Assembly (NCBI GenBank): GCA_040755755.1
Contig: JBFLZW010000054.1
Span: forward strand, 70,204-134,203
Length of the DNA: 64,000 nt
From: a bacterium
GTDB taxonomy: Bacteria > SZUA-182 > DTGQ01
Direction of reading: 5' to 3'
The position numbers and the translations under genes are program-made. This document shows positions 26,608 to 36,815 of this stretch, one piece after another (position 1 is the stretch's first letter; the number at the start of each line of letters is the position of its first letter). The notes below the pieces were generated by a model. The model ran no database searches. It was not told the origin of the DNA and was given only the letters and a program-made list of their open reading frames with translations.

Positions 26608-27993
26608 ATGCTTCAACTCATTGCCTTATCAGCCAAAATATGGTTTAATAATCCCAAGAGGGTTTATTTATCGGTAAACTATGATGACAGGCTATTTTTG
26701 AAAGGAAACCTGCTTTTGAGTCAACTATTATACTCCTGGCCGCTTTTATCAGCCATGCTTATCGCCTTGTTGGCGCTTTCCGCTTTTTTCTCCGGGTCTG
26801 AGGCTGCCATGATGTCCCTCAACCGGCTGCGAATCCTCTATCTGGCCAAGCGTCGCCAGTCAAAAAAGGCTCAACTGATCAATCAACTGCTGGAACACAG
26901 GAAAAATATGCTCAGCACTATTCTGGTGGGCAATAATTTCGCAAATGTAGCCGCGTCCTCCGTGGCCACTGCCCTGGCTATCGCCCTGTGGGGAAGCAGC
27001 GGCATTTTGTATGCCACGATCGCGATCACGCTGATCTTGCTGATTTTCTGTGAAATTTCACCCAAAATCTACGCCAGCAGGTTTCCGGAAAAGATTGCCT
27101 TTATGGTGGTCCGTCCTGTGTTATGGTGTATGAGTCTTCTGCAGCCGGTTGTCAGTGCCGTCAACCTGCTGGGTGACCTCCTGTTGAAATTTATCACCCC
27201 CCATGAAAGCAGAAAAGTGCCGCTTATCTCGGAGGAGGAAATTCTGGCTGCCATTTCAGCGGGAGAAGAAGAGGGCGTTGTTGAAAAAGAGGAGAGTAAG
27301 ATGCTGATGAGCATTTTTGACCTGGCCAGCATCTCGGTGAGAGAAATCATGATTCCCAGGACAGAAATGATTTGTATTGAAGAAAAAGCCTCATATGCCG
27401 AGGTAGTCCGTCTCATCAGTCGGTCAGGCCGCTCCCGTATTCCTGTTTATAAGGATTACATTGATAACATTATCGGTGCCATTCACAGCCGCGACCTGAT
27501 CGACTTTCAGGAGAGCCCGCAAGCCTTCTCTCTGCCTAAAATCATGCATCCCCCCTTCTTTATCCCGGAGTCCAAAAAGGCACTCTCTCTGCTGGCAGAC
27601 TTTAAGGAGGGGAAAATGTATCTGGCCCTGGTCGTCGATGAATATGGAGGAATTGAAGGGTTAGTCACCCTGGAAGATGTGCTGGAGGAGATCGTCGGTG
27701 ATATTCTCGATGAATACGACCGCAAGAGGGAGTGGATTAAATATCTCCCTGATGGAAGAATCATCGTTGATGGTCATGCTTCCATCAGGGAGATTAACAG
27801 GTCTCTGAATACTTTCATTCCCCATGAGGAGTTTCAAACCCTGTCAGGCCTGATCCTGGATCAGCTCGGCCATATTCCGGTCCGGGGTGAATCCGTTTCC
27901 TACGAGGGGTATCTTCTTACTGTCAGTTCCATGCGCAGGCAAAGGATTTCCAAGGTTGAAATCCAGATCCTGGAGCAGCCAAAATCAGAATAA
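26608..27993 (+). CDS. CNNM/CorC-type membrane protein (DUF21-CBS-CorC_HlyC)
   Basis: 461 residues. A DUF21/CNNM membrane domain (about 45-230) begins [19 protein letters not shown]. It is followed by a CBS pair (about 245-365, [12 protein letters not shown] and [19 protein letters not shown]) and a C-terminal CorC_HlyC domain. Members are linked to Mg2+/Co2+ efflux or resistance and were once called haemolysins. The N-terminal ~45 residues before the first family motif look loosely conserved, so the real start may be further in. The last 9 bases overlap convergent hppA. Confidence 0.88.
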   Translation: MLQLIALSAKIWFNNPKRVYLSVNYDDRLFLKGNLLLSQLLYSWPLLSAMLIALLALSAFFSGSEAAMMSLNRLRILYLAKRRQSKKAQLINQLLEHRKNMLSTILVGNNFANVAASSVATALAIALWGSSGILYATIAITLILLIFCEISPKIYASRFPEKIAFMVVRPVLWCMSLLQPVVSAVNLLGDLLLKFITPHESRKVPLISEEEILAAISAGEEEGVVEKEESKMLMSIFDLASISVREIMIPRTEMICIEEKASYAEVVRLISRSGRSRIPVYKDYIDNIIGAIHSRDLIDFQESPQAFSLPKIMHPPFFIPESKKALSLLADFKEGKMYLALVVDEYGGIEGLVTLEDVLEEIVGDILDEYDRKREWIKYLPDGRIIVDGHASIREINRSLNTFIPHEEFQTLSGLILDQLGHIPVRGESVSYEGYLLTVSSMRRQRISKVEIQILEQPKSE

Positions 27994-30045
27994 GCTGAGC
28001 AGCATGGTGTGCAAACGGACAATAACCGGTCCGAAAACCAGGGAAGAAACTGCCATCAGCTTTAACAGGATATTCAGGGACGGACCGGCAGTATCCTTGA
28101 AGGGATCACCAACCGTATCGCCTGATACCGCTGCTTTATGGACATCCGAACCTTTGCCTCCAAGGTTGCCTGCTTCGATAAATTTTTTAGCATTATCCCA
28201 GGCGCCACCGGCATTGGCCAGCATGATAGCCAGGGGGACTCCGGAAACCAGTGAGCCCACCAGAAAGCCGCCAAGGGCTTCAGGGCCAAGGATGATGCCG
28301 ATAATCAGGGGGACGGTGACAGACATGATGCCGGGAACAATCATTTCCCGTATGGCTCCTTTGGTGGTAATATCCACGCACCTGGCCGAATCCGGCATGG
28401 TCTTTCCTTCCATCAGCCCTTTAATCTCCCGGAATTGCCTTCTTACTTCCTCCACAATGGAGAAGGCCGCTCTTCCAACCGCCTGCATGGTCATGGCGCA
28501 GACAATGAAAGGAATGATGCCGCCGATAAAGAACCCGGCCACAACATATGGGTCTATGACGTTCAATATTCCCAGCTTGACCGTTTCCCCATAGGCAACG
28601 AAAAGTGCCAGAGCGGTCAGGGCTGCGGAGCCGATGGCAAATCCTTTACCGATAGCCGCAGTCGTATTTCCGATGGCGTCGAGTTTTTCCGCCCGCTCCC
28701 GGACCTCCCGGCCCATACCGGCCATTTCGGCAATACCGGCTGCATTGTCAGCGATAGGGCCATACGCATCCACGGCCACTGTCATTCCAGTGATGGCCAG
28801 CATCCCGATGGCGGACAGGGCAACACCGAATATCCCCGCAGCCCGGTAGGCAATGATGGTCGCTATGGCAATACCCACCAGGGGCAGGGCTGTTGATTTC
28901 ATACCTACAGCCAATCCCTGGATGATGCAGGTAGCTGCACCGGTCTTGGCTGCATTGGCTACGGTTTCAACCTGCGTGCCTGAAGTATAGTATTGGGCGA
29001 CATACCCGACGACCATACCGGCAATCAGCCCTGAGAGGACTGCCCAGAAAAGGTTCATACTGCCATACCACTTGGCACACAAAACAAACGATCCGATGGC
29101 CAGGAGAACTGCCGATGCAGTCATGCCCCGGTTCAATGCCTTCTGCGGGTCGGACTTTTCATCAGCCCTGACGAAAAATATCCCGATTGTTGAAGAGATG
29201 ATGCCCCATGCCGAGAGCAAAAGGCATAATAAAACTCCTTTTACGTCTATGTTGGGATTTGGAGCGGCGGCTATGACCATGCCGGAAACAATGGCTCCGA
29301 TGTATGACTCAAACAGATCAGCACCCATACCAGCCACATCACCGACGTTATCTCCGACATTATCGGCAATAACTGCCGGGTTTCTGGGATCATCTTCAGG
29401 AATACCGGCCTCGACCTTGCCGACAAGGTCCGCACCGACGTCGGCGGCTTTGGTATAAATTCCGCCGCCGACCCTGGCAAAGAGAGCCACGGAGGATGCC
29501 CCCATCGAGAAACCGGCAATCATCTGAACCGCGTCAATGATCGCTGTATCTAAATCCGGACGGCTTCCTTTCAGGATATAGATGATACCCACGAAAACGG
29601 CAGAGAGTCCCAGAAGGCCCAGGGAGACAACACTGGTCCCCATAACCGCTCCTCCCGGAAAAGCAACACCGATAGCCTCATTATAGCTTTTGGCTGCGGC
29701 CTGGGCGGTTCTGCAATTTGCTCTGGTGGCGATACTCATGCCGATATAGCCAGCCGTGATAGAGCACAGAGCACCGATAACAAAAGCCACGGCTGTCTCT
29801 ATGGTAACGAACAGAGCCAAAACAGCAAACACCACGACTACAAAGACTGCAATTGCTCTATACTCTCTGAACAGGAAGGCCATTGCACCTTCGTGGATGG
29901 CATCAGAGATCCTGACCATTTTCTCTGTGCCCGGGTCTTTCGACAGGATCCGCTTAGCCAGAATCCAGACAAAGAACATTCCAAGAATTCCCACCGCAAT
30001 TGAAACAAAAATAGGCCCCAAGGAACCACCGATTAAGGCATCCAT
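27985..30045 (-). CDS. hppA: Membrane ion-translocating pyrophosphatase
   Basis: 686 residues, about 16 membrane helices. Hydrolyses PPi to pump H+ or Na+ across the membrane. The catalytic block [38 protein letters not shown] is complete. The sequence [15 protein letters not shown] has Ala where K+-independent enzymes have Lys, so it should be of the K+-dependent class, and the Glu in DLFESY fits that class. H+ versus Na+ transport cannot be decided. It is monocistronic with its own upstream gap (30046-30257). Anaerobes use it to recover energy from biosynthetic PPi. Confidence 0.95.
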   Translation of the reverse strand: MDALIGGSLGPIFVSIAVGILGMFFVWILAKRILSKDPGTEKMVRISDAIHEGAMAFLFREYRAIAVFVVVVFAVLALFVTIETAVAFVIGALCSITAGYIGMSIATRANCRTAQAAAKSYNEAIGVAFPGGAVMGTSVVSLGLLGLSAVFVGIIYILKGSRPDLDTAIIDAVQMIAGFSMGASSVALFARVGGGIYTKAADVGADLVGKVEAGIPEDDPRNPAVIADNVGDNVGDVAGMGADLFESYIGAIVSGMVIAAAPNPNIDVKGVLLCLLLSAWGIISSTIGIFFVRADEKSDPQKALNRGMTASAVLLAIGSFVLCAKWYGSMNLFWAVLSGLIAGMVVGYVAQYYTSGTQVETVANAAKTGAATCIIQGLAVGMKSTALPLVGIAIATIIAYRAAGIFGVALSAIGMLAITGMTVAVDAYGPIADNAAGIAEMAGMGREVRERAEKLDAIGNTTAAIGKGFAIGSAALTALALFVAYGETVKLGILNVIDPYVVAGFFIGGIIPFIVCAMTMQAVGRAAFSIVEEVRRQFREIKGLMEGKTMPDSARCVDITTKGAIREMIVPGIMSVTVPLIIGIILGPEALGGFLVGSLVSGVPLAIMLANAGGAWDNAKKFIEAGNLGGKGSDVHKAAVSGDTVGDPFKDTAGPSLNILLKLMAVSSLVFGPVIVRLHTMLLSLF

Positions 30046-30257
30046 ACTATCATCGTCCTCCTGTATAATCCCACCAAAATAAAAGAGAAAACAAGGAATA
30101 ATGAGTATAATCCGAAAAGACTACTGCGGCATAAACTTCTTTGAAGAATGCTGTGATTTATGTGCCCATCTGACAGATCCCTCCCCCTTTAGCCCGTTTT
30201 ATCATTCTTCAATTTCTCACAGCGCCAGGTGATCGATAGGTACTATTTATTTTTACT

Positions 30258-30839
30258 TTAACCCACAGCATCCAGGCGATTAAATCTATTCATGGCTGTC
30301 AGGATTCCCTCATCGAGGATGACCTCCACGCACTGGACTGTAGTTTCAATAACCTTGGCTACTATAGTCTGTTCTTCTTCGGAAAATTCTTTTAAAACAT
30401 ATTCTTTTGGTTCCTGCTGGCCGCAGGGCCTGCCGATGCCGATCCGAAGGCGGGGGAACTGGGAAGTTCCCAGACACTGGATGATTGACTCTATGCCCCG
30501 GTGCCCGCCGCTCCTTCCCTGCCCGCGGATCCGTATGCGGCCCAGTGGTAAATCCATATCGTCATGAATGACAAGAAGATCTTGATAGGTAAGATGGTAA
30601 TAAGAGAGAAAAGTAAGGACTGCTTTTCCGCTGAGATTCATGTAAGTCTGAGGCTTGACTAAAAGTACCTCCTTTCCCCTGATTGTCCCCCTTCCCCATT
30701 GAGATACCGAATCAGTGTGAGAAAGCTGAATCTGATATGCTGATGCCAGTGCATCAACGGACTGGAAACCAATATTATGGCGGGTTCGTCGATAACGGGA
30801 GCCGGGATTTCCCAGTCCGACAATGAGTTGCAAATCCAA
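30258..30839 (-). CDS. pth: Peptidyl-tRNA hydrolase
   Basis: 193 residues, the normal length. Catalytic His21 in RTRHNIGF, Asn11 in GLGNPG, the KPQTYMNLSG loop and Asp93/94 in IHDDMDLP, then GGHRGIESI. It frees tRNA from dropped-off peptidyl-tRNA. Last of the minus-strand housekeeping run, 14 bases after rplY. Confidence 0.97.
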   Translation of the reverse strand: MDLQLIVGLGNPGSRYRRTRHNIGFQSVDALASAYQIQLSHTDSVSQWGRGTIRGKEVLLVKPQTYMNLSGKAVLTFLSYYHLTYQDLLVIHDDMDLPLGRIRIRGQGRSGGHRGIESIIQCLGTSQFPRLRIGIGRPCGQQEPKEYVLKEFSEEEQTIVAKVIETTVQCVEVILDEGILTAMNRFNRLDAVG

Positions 30840-30853
30840 GCCCCGGCCCCGGC

Positions 30854-31483
30854 CTATTTTGCTTCAGGTTCGGGTGCTGGTGCAGGTTCCGCAGCAGCGG
30901 CAATCTTCGATCCCTGAGTAATCGTCAGCAAAACCGTTCCCGGATCTTCCAGAATGGTGACGCCTTCAGGAGCCTTCAAATCCCGTACATGGATAGCTTC
31001 TCCTGCATCCAGGTTGGTAATATCAACCTTTATAGAGTCGGGGATAAACTTGGGAAGACATTCAACCAGAATCTCCCGCTTTACGTGATCCAGGATTCCG
31101 CCACCGAGCTTGACACCCCTGGCCTCGCCGACGGTCTCCACCGGCACTTCCATTGAAATCGCCTTGTCTGCTACCATCTCATAGAAGTCTACATGGACCA
31201 GGGTATCTTTTTTGGGCTCAAATTGCAGCTCTTTGATAATTGCCCTGACCGTCTCCTCCTTATGATTGGCATCAGCTTCGATTTTCATATTAAAAATAAC
31301 ATTTTCATGTAACTCACCATGAGTTTGTTTTAAAAATTCATTGGTATCAAACCATAAGGGCAAAGCTTTTTCGCGGTTCCCATACAGAATAGCCGGCGTG
31401 AATCCCTTCCTGCGCAGACTTTTGTTGGCTTCCTTGCCGAACTGGTCCCTGACTTTTGCCTTTATGTTAATTTGAACAGCCAT
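30854..31483 (-). CDS. rplY: 50S ribosomal protein L25, Ctc/TL5 type
   Basis: 209 residues: an N-terminal L25 5S-rRNA-binding domain (about 1-95) plus the C-terminal TL5 domain (KFIPDSIKVDITNLDAGEAIHVRDL), and an Ala/Pro/Glu-rich tail. It binds 5S rRNA in the large subunit and is stress-related in some bacteria. The two-domain form is normal outside gammaproteobacteria. It lies between prs and pth. Confidence 0.96.
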   Translation of the reverse strand: MAVQINIKAKVRDQFGKEANKSLRRKGFTPAILYGNREKALPLWFDTNEFLKQTHGELHENVIFNMKIEADANHKEETVRAIIKELQFEPKKDTLVHVDFYEMVADKAISMEVPVETVGEARGVKLGGGILDHVKREILVECLPKFIPDSIKVDITNLDAGEAIHVRDLKAPEGVTILEDPGTVLLTITQGSKIAAAAEPAPAPEPEAK

Positions 31484-31538
31484 TTACGCCTCCATGCGAA
31501 TAAAAGCATACCGCTATATGCCATCAAGATGTTAAGAA

Positions 31539-32480
31539 CTATACAAAAAGGGAACTTACCGATTTATCGACGTTGATCCGATAGATGGTTTCACCGATCA
31601 GGTCTGCCACTGACAGTATCTCGACTTTAGCGGAATTCTGGACCTTTTCCTTGAGTGGAATCGTATCGGTAACCACTAATTTTTTGAGATCCGAAGAATT
31701 GATCCGGTCCATGGCGCTTCCGGATAGCACGGCATGAGTGCAGCAGGCATACACACTCCTGGCTCCGTTCTGAATCAGGGCCGTGACCGCCTTGACCAGG
31801 GTGCCGCCGGTATCGATCATGTCATCGATAATAAAGGCATCTTTCCCCTTGATATCTCCAATGATGTTCATGACCTCGGATTCATTGGGTCTTTCTCTTC
31901 GTTTGTCGATAATGGCAATCGATACATTCAGCCGCTTGGCATAGTTCCGCGTGCGCTCCACTCCGCCGGCATCCGGGGAAACGAGAATCACATTGGACAG
32001 CTTGAGGCTTTTGATATAATCAATCAGCACCGGTGCGGCTAAAAGATTATCCACCGGTACATTAAAAAAGCCCTGAATCTGGCCGGCGTGCAAGTCCATA
32101 GTCAAAACTCGGTTAGCCCCGGCAGTGGTCAGCAGGTCAGCCACCAGCTTGGCGCTGATGGGAACCCTCGGCTGCACCTTCCGGTCCTGCCGGGCATACC
32201 CGTAATAGGGGATCACGGCGGTAATTCTCCGGGCGGAAGCCCGCCGGAGTGCATCAATGATAATCAAAAGCTCCATCAGATTGTCATTGACCGGAGGACA
32301 GGTTGACTGGATGACGAACATATCTGCGCCGCGGACATTTTCATTGATTTGAACGACAATCTCACCGTCGGCGAATTTTCCGACCGTCGCCTCCACCAGG
32401 GGAACTCCCAGGTAGTTACTGATCCCCTTGGCCAGAGGCACATTTGAATTTCCTGCTATTAATTTTAATTCAAAACCCAT
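31539..32480 (-). CDS. prs: Ribose-phosphate pyrophosphokinase
   Basis: 313 residues. Makes PRPP from ribose-5-phosphate and ATP for nucleotide, His and Trp synthesis. Motifs: flexible-loop YARQDRK, the PRPP-binding [13 protein letters not shown] and HAVLSG. The prs-rplY-pth order is common in Desulfobacterota and some other groups. The tRNA-Gln gene is 23 bases upstream. Confidence 0.97.
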   Translation of the reverse strand: MGFELKLIAGNSNVPLAKGISNYLGVPLVEATVGKFADGEIVVQINENVRGADMFVIQSTCPPVNDNLMELLIIIDALRRASARRITAVIPYYGYARQDRKVQPRVPISAKLVADLLTTAGANRVLTMDLHAGQIQGFFNVPVDNLLAAPVLIDYIKSLKLSNVILVSPDAGGVERTRNYAKRLNVSIAIIDKRRERPNESEVMNIIGDIKGKDAFIIDDMIDTGGTLVKAVTALIQNGARSVYACCTHAVLSGSAMDRINSSDLKKLVVTDTIPLKEKVQNSAKVEILSVADLIGETIYRINVDKSVSSLFV

Positions 32481-32503
32481 TTCTCTTCTCTCTCAAAAAC
32501 TGA

Positions 32504-32575
32504 CTGGGGCGGGAGGATTCGAACCTCCGAATGCAGGAACCAAAATCCTGTGACTTACCGCTTGTCGACGCCCCA
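32504..32575 (-). tRNA. tRNA-Gln (anticodon TTG)
   Basis: 72-base cloverleaf on the minus strand. The acceptor stem is TGGGGCG/CGCCCCA; the D arm is GAC/GTC; the anticodon arm is CAGGA-TTTTGGT-TCCTG with anticodon TTG; the T arm contains GGTTCGAATCC. The 3' bases after discriminator G are TCA, so CCA is not genome-encoded and must be added. It lies between spoVG and prs. Confidence 0.95.
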
Positions 32576-32626
32576 TCAAAAGTTAATCATTACCTCATGT
32601 TGAGTTATATTGGTTGAGGCACCAGA

Positions 32627-32884
32627 TCACATTTCAACTTGCGTCTTGTAGTGGTTGAGAACACTCTCCTCAATCAATTTTCGCATTTCCTTATTCAGGG
32701 GATGGGCGACATCCCGAAAAGTCCCATCCTTGGTTTTCTTATTTGGCATAGCGACAAACAGTCCATTGTTGCCATGGATGATTTTCATATCCCGAACAAC
32801 AAAGGCATCATCAAAAATAACCGTTGCGTAAGCCTTTAGCTTTTCACCATTTACTAAATAGATGTTCACGTCTGTTATTTCCAC
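32627..32884 (-). CDS. spoVG: SpoVG-family regulatory protein
   Basis: 85 residues matching SpoVG: MEITDVNIY, VFDDAFVVRDMKII, GLFVAMPNKK and FRDVAHPLN. In Firmicutes SpoVG affects septation and binds nucleic acid; it also occurs in Spirochaetes and many deltaproteobacterial-type genomes where the role is unclear. It lies 28 bases after ispE in the same run. Confidence 0.93.
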   Translation of the reverse strand: MEITDVNIYLVNGEKLKAYATVIFDDAFVVRDMKIIHGNNGLFVAMPNKKTKDGTFRDVAHPLNKEMRKLIEESVLNHYKTQVEM

Positions 32885-32912
32885 CTGCCTTCACCGTCCT
32901 CCCGGTAAAAAG

Positions 32913-33797
32913 TTAGTTGATCTTTGTGTTACCCACTGGTTGAGCTAAAAAAACCTTCCACCCACTACTTTCTTTCCTCATAAGATTAAAAGCCTGGTCG
33001 GCTAATGGATGATCAGCGAATATTCCAAAGACACTCGCACCGCTTCCACTCATGACAGCACCCACGGCTCCCGCGGAAAACAGACGATTGGTTAATTCGG
33101 CAATTACAGGGTATCTCTTGACTACAACCGCTTCCAGGTCATTGTGAAGATAATAACCTATCCGAGACAGGTCATTCTCTCTCAAAAAAAGTTGCACCAT
33201 GTTAATATGATTCGACTTATTTGTCAATAACAAACTGGTATGCGCATAAACCCATTGGGTTGCAATGGGAAAGCCGGGATTGACAATAACTATCCATGAC
33301 TTAGGCAAGGGTGTCACAGGAGTGAGGTCTGCTCCGATCCCCTCACCCAGGGCACAGGCATGTCCCGAAAGGAAAAAGGGTACATCCGCCCCAAGTTGCC
33401 TGCCCATCATAAGCTGCTCCTCATATGGAAGAGTAAGTTGAAACAGCTCGCTCAAGCCTTTCAGGGTAGCTGCCGCATCACTGCTGCCGCCCCCCAACCC
33501 TGCGGCTACCGGGATAGTTTTGCGGATACGGATGCGGACCCCGGATGGAACGCTGAACCGGGACAGAAACAGCCTGGCTGCTTTCCAGACGATGTTGTCC
33601 TGACCGGACGGGATATCCTCATCCCCTTCACAGACAAGCTCAATTCCCTCTCTGACGGGCCAAAACTCCAGTTCGTCATGCAGGCTCACTGCCTGAAACA
33701 GGGTCCGGATGTCATGATATCCATCCTCTCTCTTTCCGAGAACCGCCAGCCCCAGATTAATCTTTGCCGGAGCGATGACCTTTATCCCCTGCTCCAT
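32913..33797 (-). CDS. ispE: 4-diphosphocytidyl-2-C-methyl-D-erythritol kinase
   Basis: 294 residues of the GHMP kinase family; phosphorylates CDP-ME in the MEP isoprenoid pathway. The substrate motif APAKINLGL is at the N-terminus, the ATP loop is PVAAGLGGGSSDAAATL, and GAVMSGSGASVFG is near the C-terminus. It lies between the outer-membrane lipoprotein gene and spoVG. Confidence 0.95.
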   Translation of the reverse strand: MEQGIKVIAPAKINLGLAVLGKREDGYHDIRTLFQAVSLHDELEFWPVREGIELVCEGDEDIPSGQDNIVWKAARLFLSRFSVPSGVRIRIRKTIPVAAGLGGGSSDAAATLKGLSELFQLTLPYEEQLMMGRQLGADVPFFLSGHACALGEGIGADLTPVTPLPKSWIVIVNPGFPIATQWVYAHTSLLLTNKSNHINMVQLFLRENDLSRIGYYLHNDLEAVVVKRYPVIAELTNRLFSAGAVGAVMSGSGASVFGIFADHPLADQAFNLMRKESSGWKVFLAQPVGNTKIN

Positions 33798-33806
33798 TTT
33801 CTCCTG

Positions 33807-34628
33807 CTACCTTTCAGGCTGCCATCTGCCGATATTTTCGATCACAGTCCCGGAAGGATACGGCAGACGATAGGCGCTGTCAGTGATTCCTGAGTTCAGG
33901 GAGAACTGCTTGTATCGGATTTTCAGGTGCACCTTCGAGGGGATAAACGAACACTCAATCCGCCGGGGCCAGGTGTAGCCTTCAACTGTCTGGTAGTCGT
34001 CAAACAGGACAGTAAAAAGAGGCTCTCTGTCTGCATCCAGGGTTTCCATCCTGACCATCACTCCTCTTTCCCGGTCTACCTGGATGCGGTACCAGGCCTG
34101 ATTCTGACGGGAGAAAAATTCAATATTCTCTCCCTCGCCGCTCAGGGATCCACGTTTCAGCGTCTTTAATGATACATCGGCTGGAAGGTTTCCGGAAAAA
34201 AGCTCCACCAGAGACTCAGGCTGCAGGCAGATGCCGGTTAACCGGTATAAGTTCCGGCCCGATGATTCCCCGCACAAGACCCTTTGCTGATCCGGAGCGT
34301 AAAAGCAGATCCGGTTACTGTCCGCAACCAGAAAAAAGTAGGGGGTATCGGCAAACCCCAGCCCCTCGATCCGGGTTCGATGAGAAGCATCAAAAACAAG
34401 ATTTGCAGAAAAGCTTTGCTTTTTCCCCTCCCGGGTTATGCTGACCGATGCCCGCCCCCGAAAATCCTGAAATGCACTCCGGCGCTCCAGCAATTGATGG
34501 AGCGATTTTTCAACAGGCAGCAGGGTGCCACCAGGCTGACGATACTTTCCGGCGCATCCCCAGACGATGCACAGATAAGCGCAGCACAGGATTAAAACTG
34601 CCGTCCGCCTGGTGAGGGGGAACATCAT
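33807..34628 (-). CDS. LolB/DUF4292-like outer-membrane lipoprotein
   Basis: 273 residues. Signal peptide with a lipobox-like VWGCAG (Cys at about 25). The body begins with FQDFRGRASVSI, then a beta-strand-rich fold (RIEGLGF, YFFLVADSNRICFYAPDQQRVL, FDDYQTVEGYTWPRRIE) like the half-barrel of LolB or DUF4292 proteins that carry lipids or lipoproteins. Its ATG overlaps the stop of the TPR gene (ATGA). The role is inferred from fold resemblance only. Confidence 0.7.
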   Translation of the reverse strand: MMFPLTRRTAVLILCCAYLCIVWGCAGKYRQPGGTLLPVEKSLHQLLERRSAFQDFRGRASVSITREGKKQSFSANLVFDASHRTRIEGLGFADTPYFFLVADSNRICFYAPDQQRVLCGESSGRNLYRLTGICLQPESLVELFSGNLPADVSLKTLKRGSLSGEGENIEFFSRQNQAWYRIQVDRERGVMVRMETLDADREPLFTVLFDDYQTVEGYTWPRRIECSFIPSKVHLKIRYKQFSLNSGITDSAYRLPYPSGTVIENIGRWQPER

Positions 34629-36343
34629 TTGGCTTTCTCAATCTGCTGTTGCAGATCTTCCAGGCATCGTTTGACATTCACATTGTTTGGATCATATTCC
34701 AGGGATTTTTTTAAGTAGTCACGAGCCAGAGGAAGGTCGCCTTTGCGGAAATAAACCTGGCCGAGATGTTCATAGATCACCGGATCATCGGTAATAAGCT
34801 TGACCGCTTTGTTGAGCTCTACTGCCGACTCTTCCAGCAGCCCTTTTTTAAAATAAGCCCACCCGAGGCTGTCCAGGTATGCTCCATTTTCGGGCTCGAA
34901 TTCAAGGGCTTTTTTGATCTTCGAAACCGCATCTTCCAGCTTGATCCCTCGCTCGGCATACATATAACCGATGTAATTGTAAGCTTCCGCCCGCTGCGGG
35001 TTCAGTTCGATGGTCTTTTCGAACTCACGGATGGAGTCTTCGAACCGGCCGGCCTTTTCGTAGATAGCTCCAAGGTAAAAATGCAGGCTGTCATTGTGAG
35101 GCTCGATGCCCAGGGCTTTTGAAAGGCAATCAATAGCCTCTGTGTACTGCCTGGTCTGATTATAGGTCAGGGCCAGAGTTATGTACAGATCCACGGTTTT
35201 GGGCTGGAGCCGGATCGCCTCTTTCAGGATCTGAATCGCTTCAGGCCATCGGTTCTGCTTCTGATAGAGATAATTGAGATGGACCCTGGCCTTGATCGAT
35301 TCGGGGTGAAAGGTCAGGATCTTTTTAAACTGCGCAAGGCCGGCTTCATAATCCTGCATCTCTTCATAGGAGATACCAAGATACAGCCGGACATCCTCGT
35401 CGGCGGGGTTGGATTCCAGAAACTTTTTAAATGCCTCTATCGCTTTGGGATAGTGCTTCTGCTCGTAATAGATGAGCCCGATCTTGACATACGTTTCCGG
35501 GTTGTCGGGATCTTTTTGCTGGATGGTCTGAAACTGCTTCAATGCTTCATCCAGGTTGTCCTGAAGAATGAACAGTCTGCCGAGCTGGTACCGGAATTCC
35601 AGGGCTTCGGGGTCCTGATCGATGAGCTGGTTGTAAATCCTGACCGCCTGATCATAATGCTTCTGGTTCTCGTAGACGATCGCCAGTTTGATGAGGGCGG
35701 ATTTAAACTCAGGATTGATCTGAATGGCTTTTTTGAGATAATCGATCGCCGTCTCCACCATATTGAGCTCAAGATACACCTTGGCCAGATAGTAATAGGC
35801 GACATAATAGTCAGGTACAATCCCGATAAGCTGCTTATAGGTTTCGATACTTTTTTCATATTCTCCGCCCGTCGAATACACCTGCCCCAGAAACAGGTAG
35901 GCCATGGGGTTTTCCTTATCGATGCTGATTGCCTTCCGGTAAAGGGCAATGGCTTTTTCGACCGTACCCTGCTGAGAATAAATCCTGGCCATCCGGAAAA
36001 CAGCCGCAACATTGTTAGGGTCGATAGCCAGTATTTTTTCACAGTGTGACAGGGCTTCCTCCACCATGCCCTGCTGGTGCAAAAGATTGGCCAGCTCACT
36101 GTGGAGAAAGAGGGATCGGGGGTCGGCCTTGGAGGCTTTGGTGTACTCTTCGATCGATTGGTCTATTTTCCCCTCATTACCGAATAACTCAGCCAGCAGA
36201 AAGTGATAATAGGCACTGCTCAAACCATTCGGTGCATCGGAAGGCCCATCTTCGGCCAGACAGGATACCGGTCCCAGAAGGCATAATATCATCAGTATGA
36301 TTAACCAGCCGATTCCCCGGGGGGAAGGGGTTCTTTTGTCCAT
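34625..36343 (-). CDS. Exported tetratricopeptide-repeat protein
   Basis: 572 residues from ATG 36343 (GGTGGAAAG upstream); a longer frame to 36472 would add 43 residues before the signal peptide. N-terminal hydrophobic segment (WLIILMILCLLG) ends near PVSC, so it may be a secreted protein or an atypical lipoprotein. About fourteen consecutive 34-residue TPR units follow, typical of periplasmic scaffold proteins. It overlaps the LolB-like gene and heads the minus-strand run. Confidence 0.88.
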   Translation of the reverse strand: MDKRTPSPRGIGWLIILMILCLLGPVSCLAEDGPSDAPNGLSSAYYHFLLAELFGNEGKIDQSIEEYTKASKADPRSLFLHSELANLLHQQGMVEEALSHCEKILAIDPNNVAAVFRMARIYSQQGTVEKAIALYRKAISIDKENPMAYLFLGQVYSTGGEYEKSIETYKQLIGIVPDYYVAYYYLAKVYLELNMVETAIDYLKKAIQINPEFKSALIKLAIVYENQKHYDQAVRIYNQLIDQDPEALEFRYQLGRLFILQDNLDEALKQFQTIQQKDPDNPETYVKIGLIYYEQKHYPKAIEAFKKFLESNPADEDVRLYLGISYEEMQDYEAGLAQFKKILTFHPESIKARVHLNYLYQKQNRWPEAIQILKEAIRLQPKTVDLYITLALTYNQTRQYTEAIDCLSKALGIEPHNDSLHFYLGAIYEKAGRFEDSIREFEKTIELNPQRAEAYNYIGYMYAERGIKLEDAVSKIKKALEFEPENGAYLDSLGWAYFKKGLLEESAVELNKAVKLITDDPVIYEHLGQVYFRKGDLPLARDYLKKSLEYDPNNVNVKRCLEDLQQQIEKAK

Positions 36344-36539
36344 GATCTTTCCACCTTTCAGTACTGGATAGTGAGCTGATAGTTTGAACTCCCAAGGCAT
36401 AGAGGCAGAGAACTTTAAGCTTACCACAAGTAGTATAACACAATTTTTTATAAAGTCAATTGGAACTCTCAAAGCATCTTAACAAAAATCAAAGCCTTAT
36501 ACCCAAACCAAATTCATTTTCCCGAATTCATACCCCTCT

Positions 36540-36800
36540 TTGAATTTATCGGAAGCTCTTTCCGATTTACCCTCCCTCTGCAAATTGTGCACTACATTAG
36601 AGCAACAGAATGATCTTCAGAAGCTTCGCTCGTTGCGCCGCGTCACCGGGAAAGCAGTATCCAAGCCACTCCGACAGGTAGCGATTATTATGGCACCGAT
36701 TTTGCTTGCTTACGGGGTGATCAAGTTATCTCCGTTTTTTAACAATCAGCCGCAAGCCTACTATACAAGCCGTACGTCCAGAATCACTAATGCAGGATAA
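36540..36800 (+). CDS. Possible small membrane protein, uncertain
   Basis: 86 residues from TTG, with no clear ribosome-binding site. A single hydrophobic stretch (VAIIMAPILLAYGVI) lies near the middle, and the rest is rich in Ser, Leu and Arg. It precedes the HEAT-repeat gene by 15 bases. Could be chance; kept only because the gap is otherwise empty. Confidence 0.25.
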   Translation: MNLSEALSDLPSLCKLCTTLEQQNDLQKLRSLRRVTGKAVSKPLRQVAIIMAPILLAYGVIKLSPFFNNQPQAYYTSRTSRITNAG

Positions 36801-36815
36801 AAAAAGGAAATTGGC

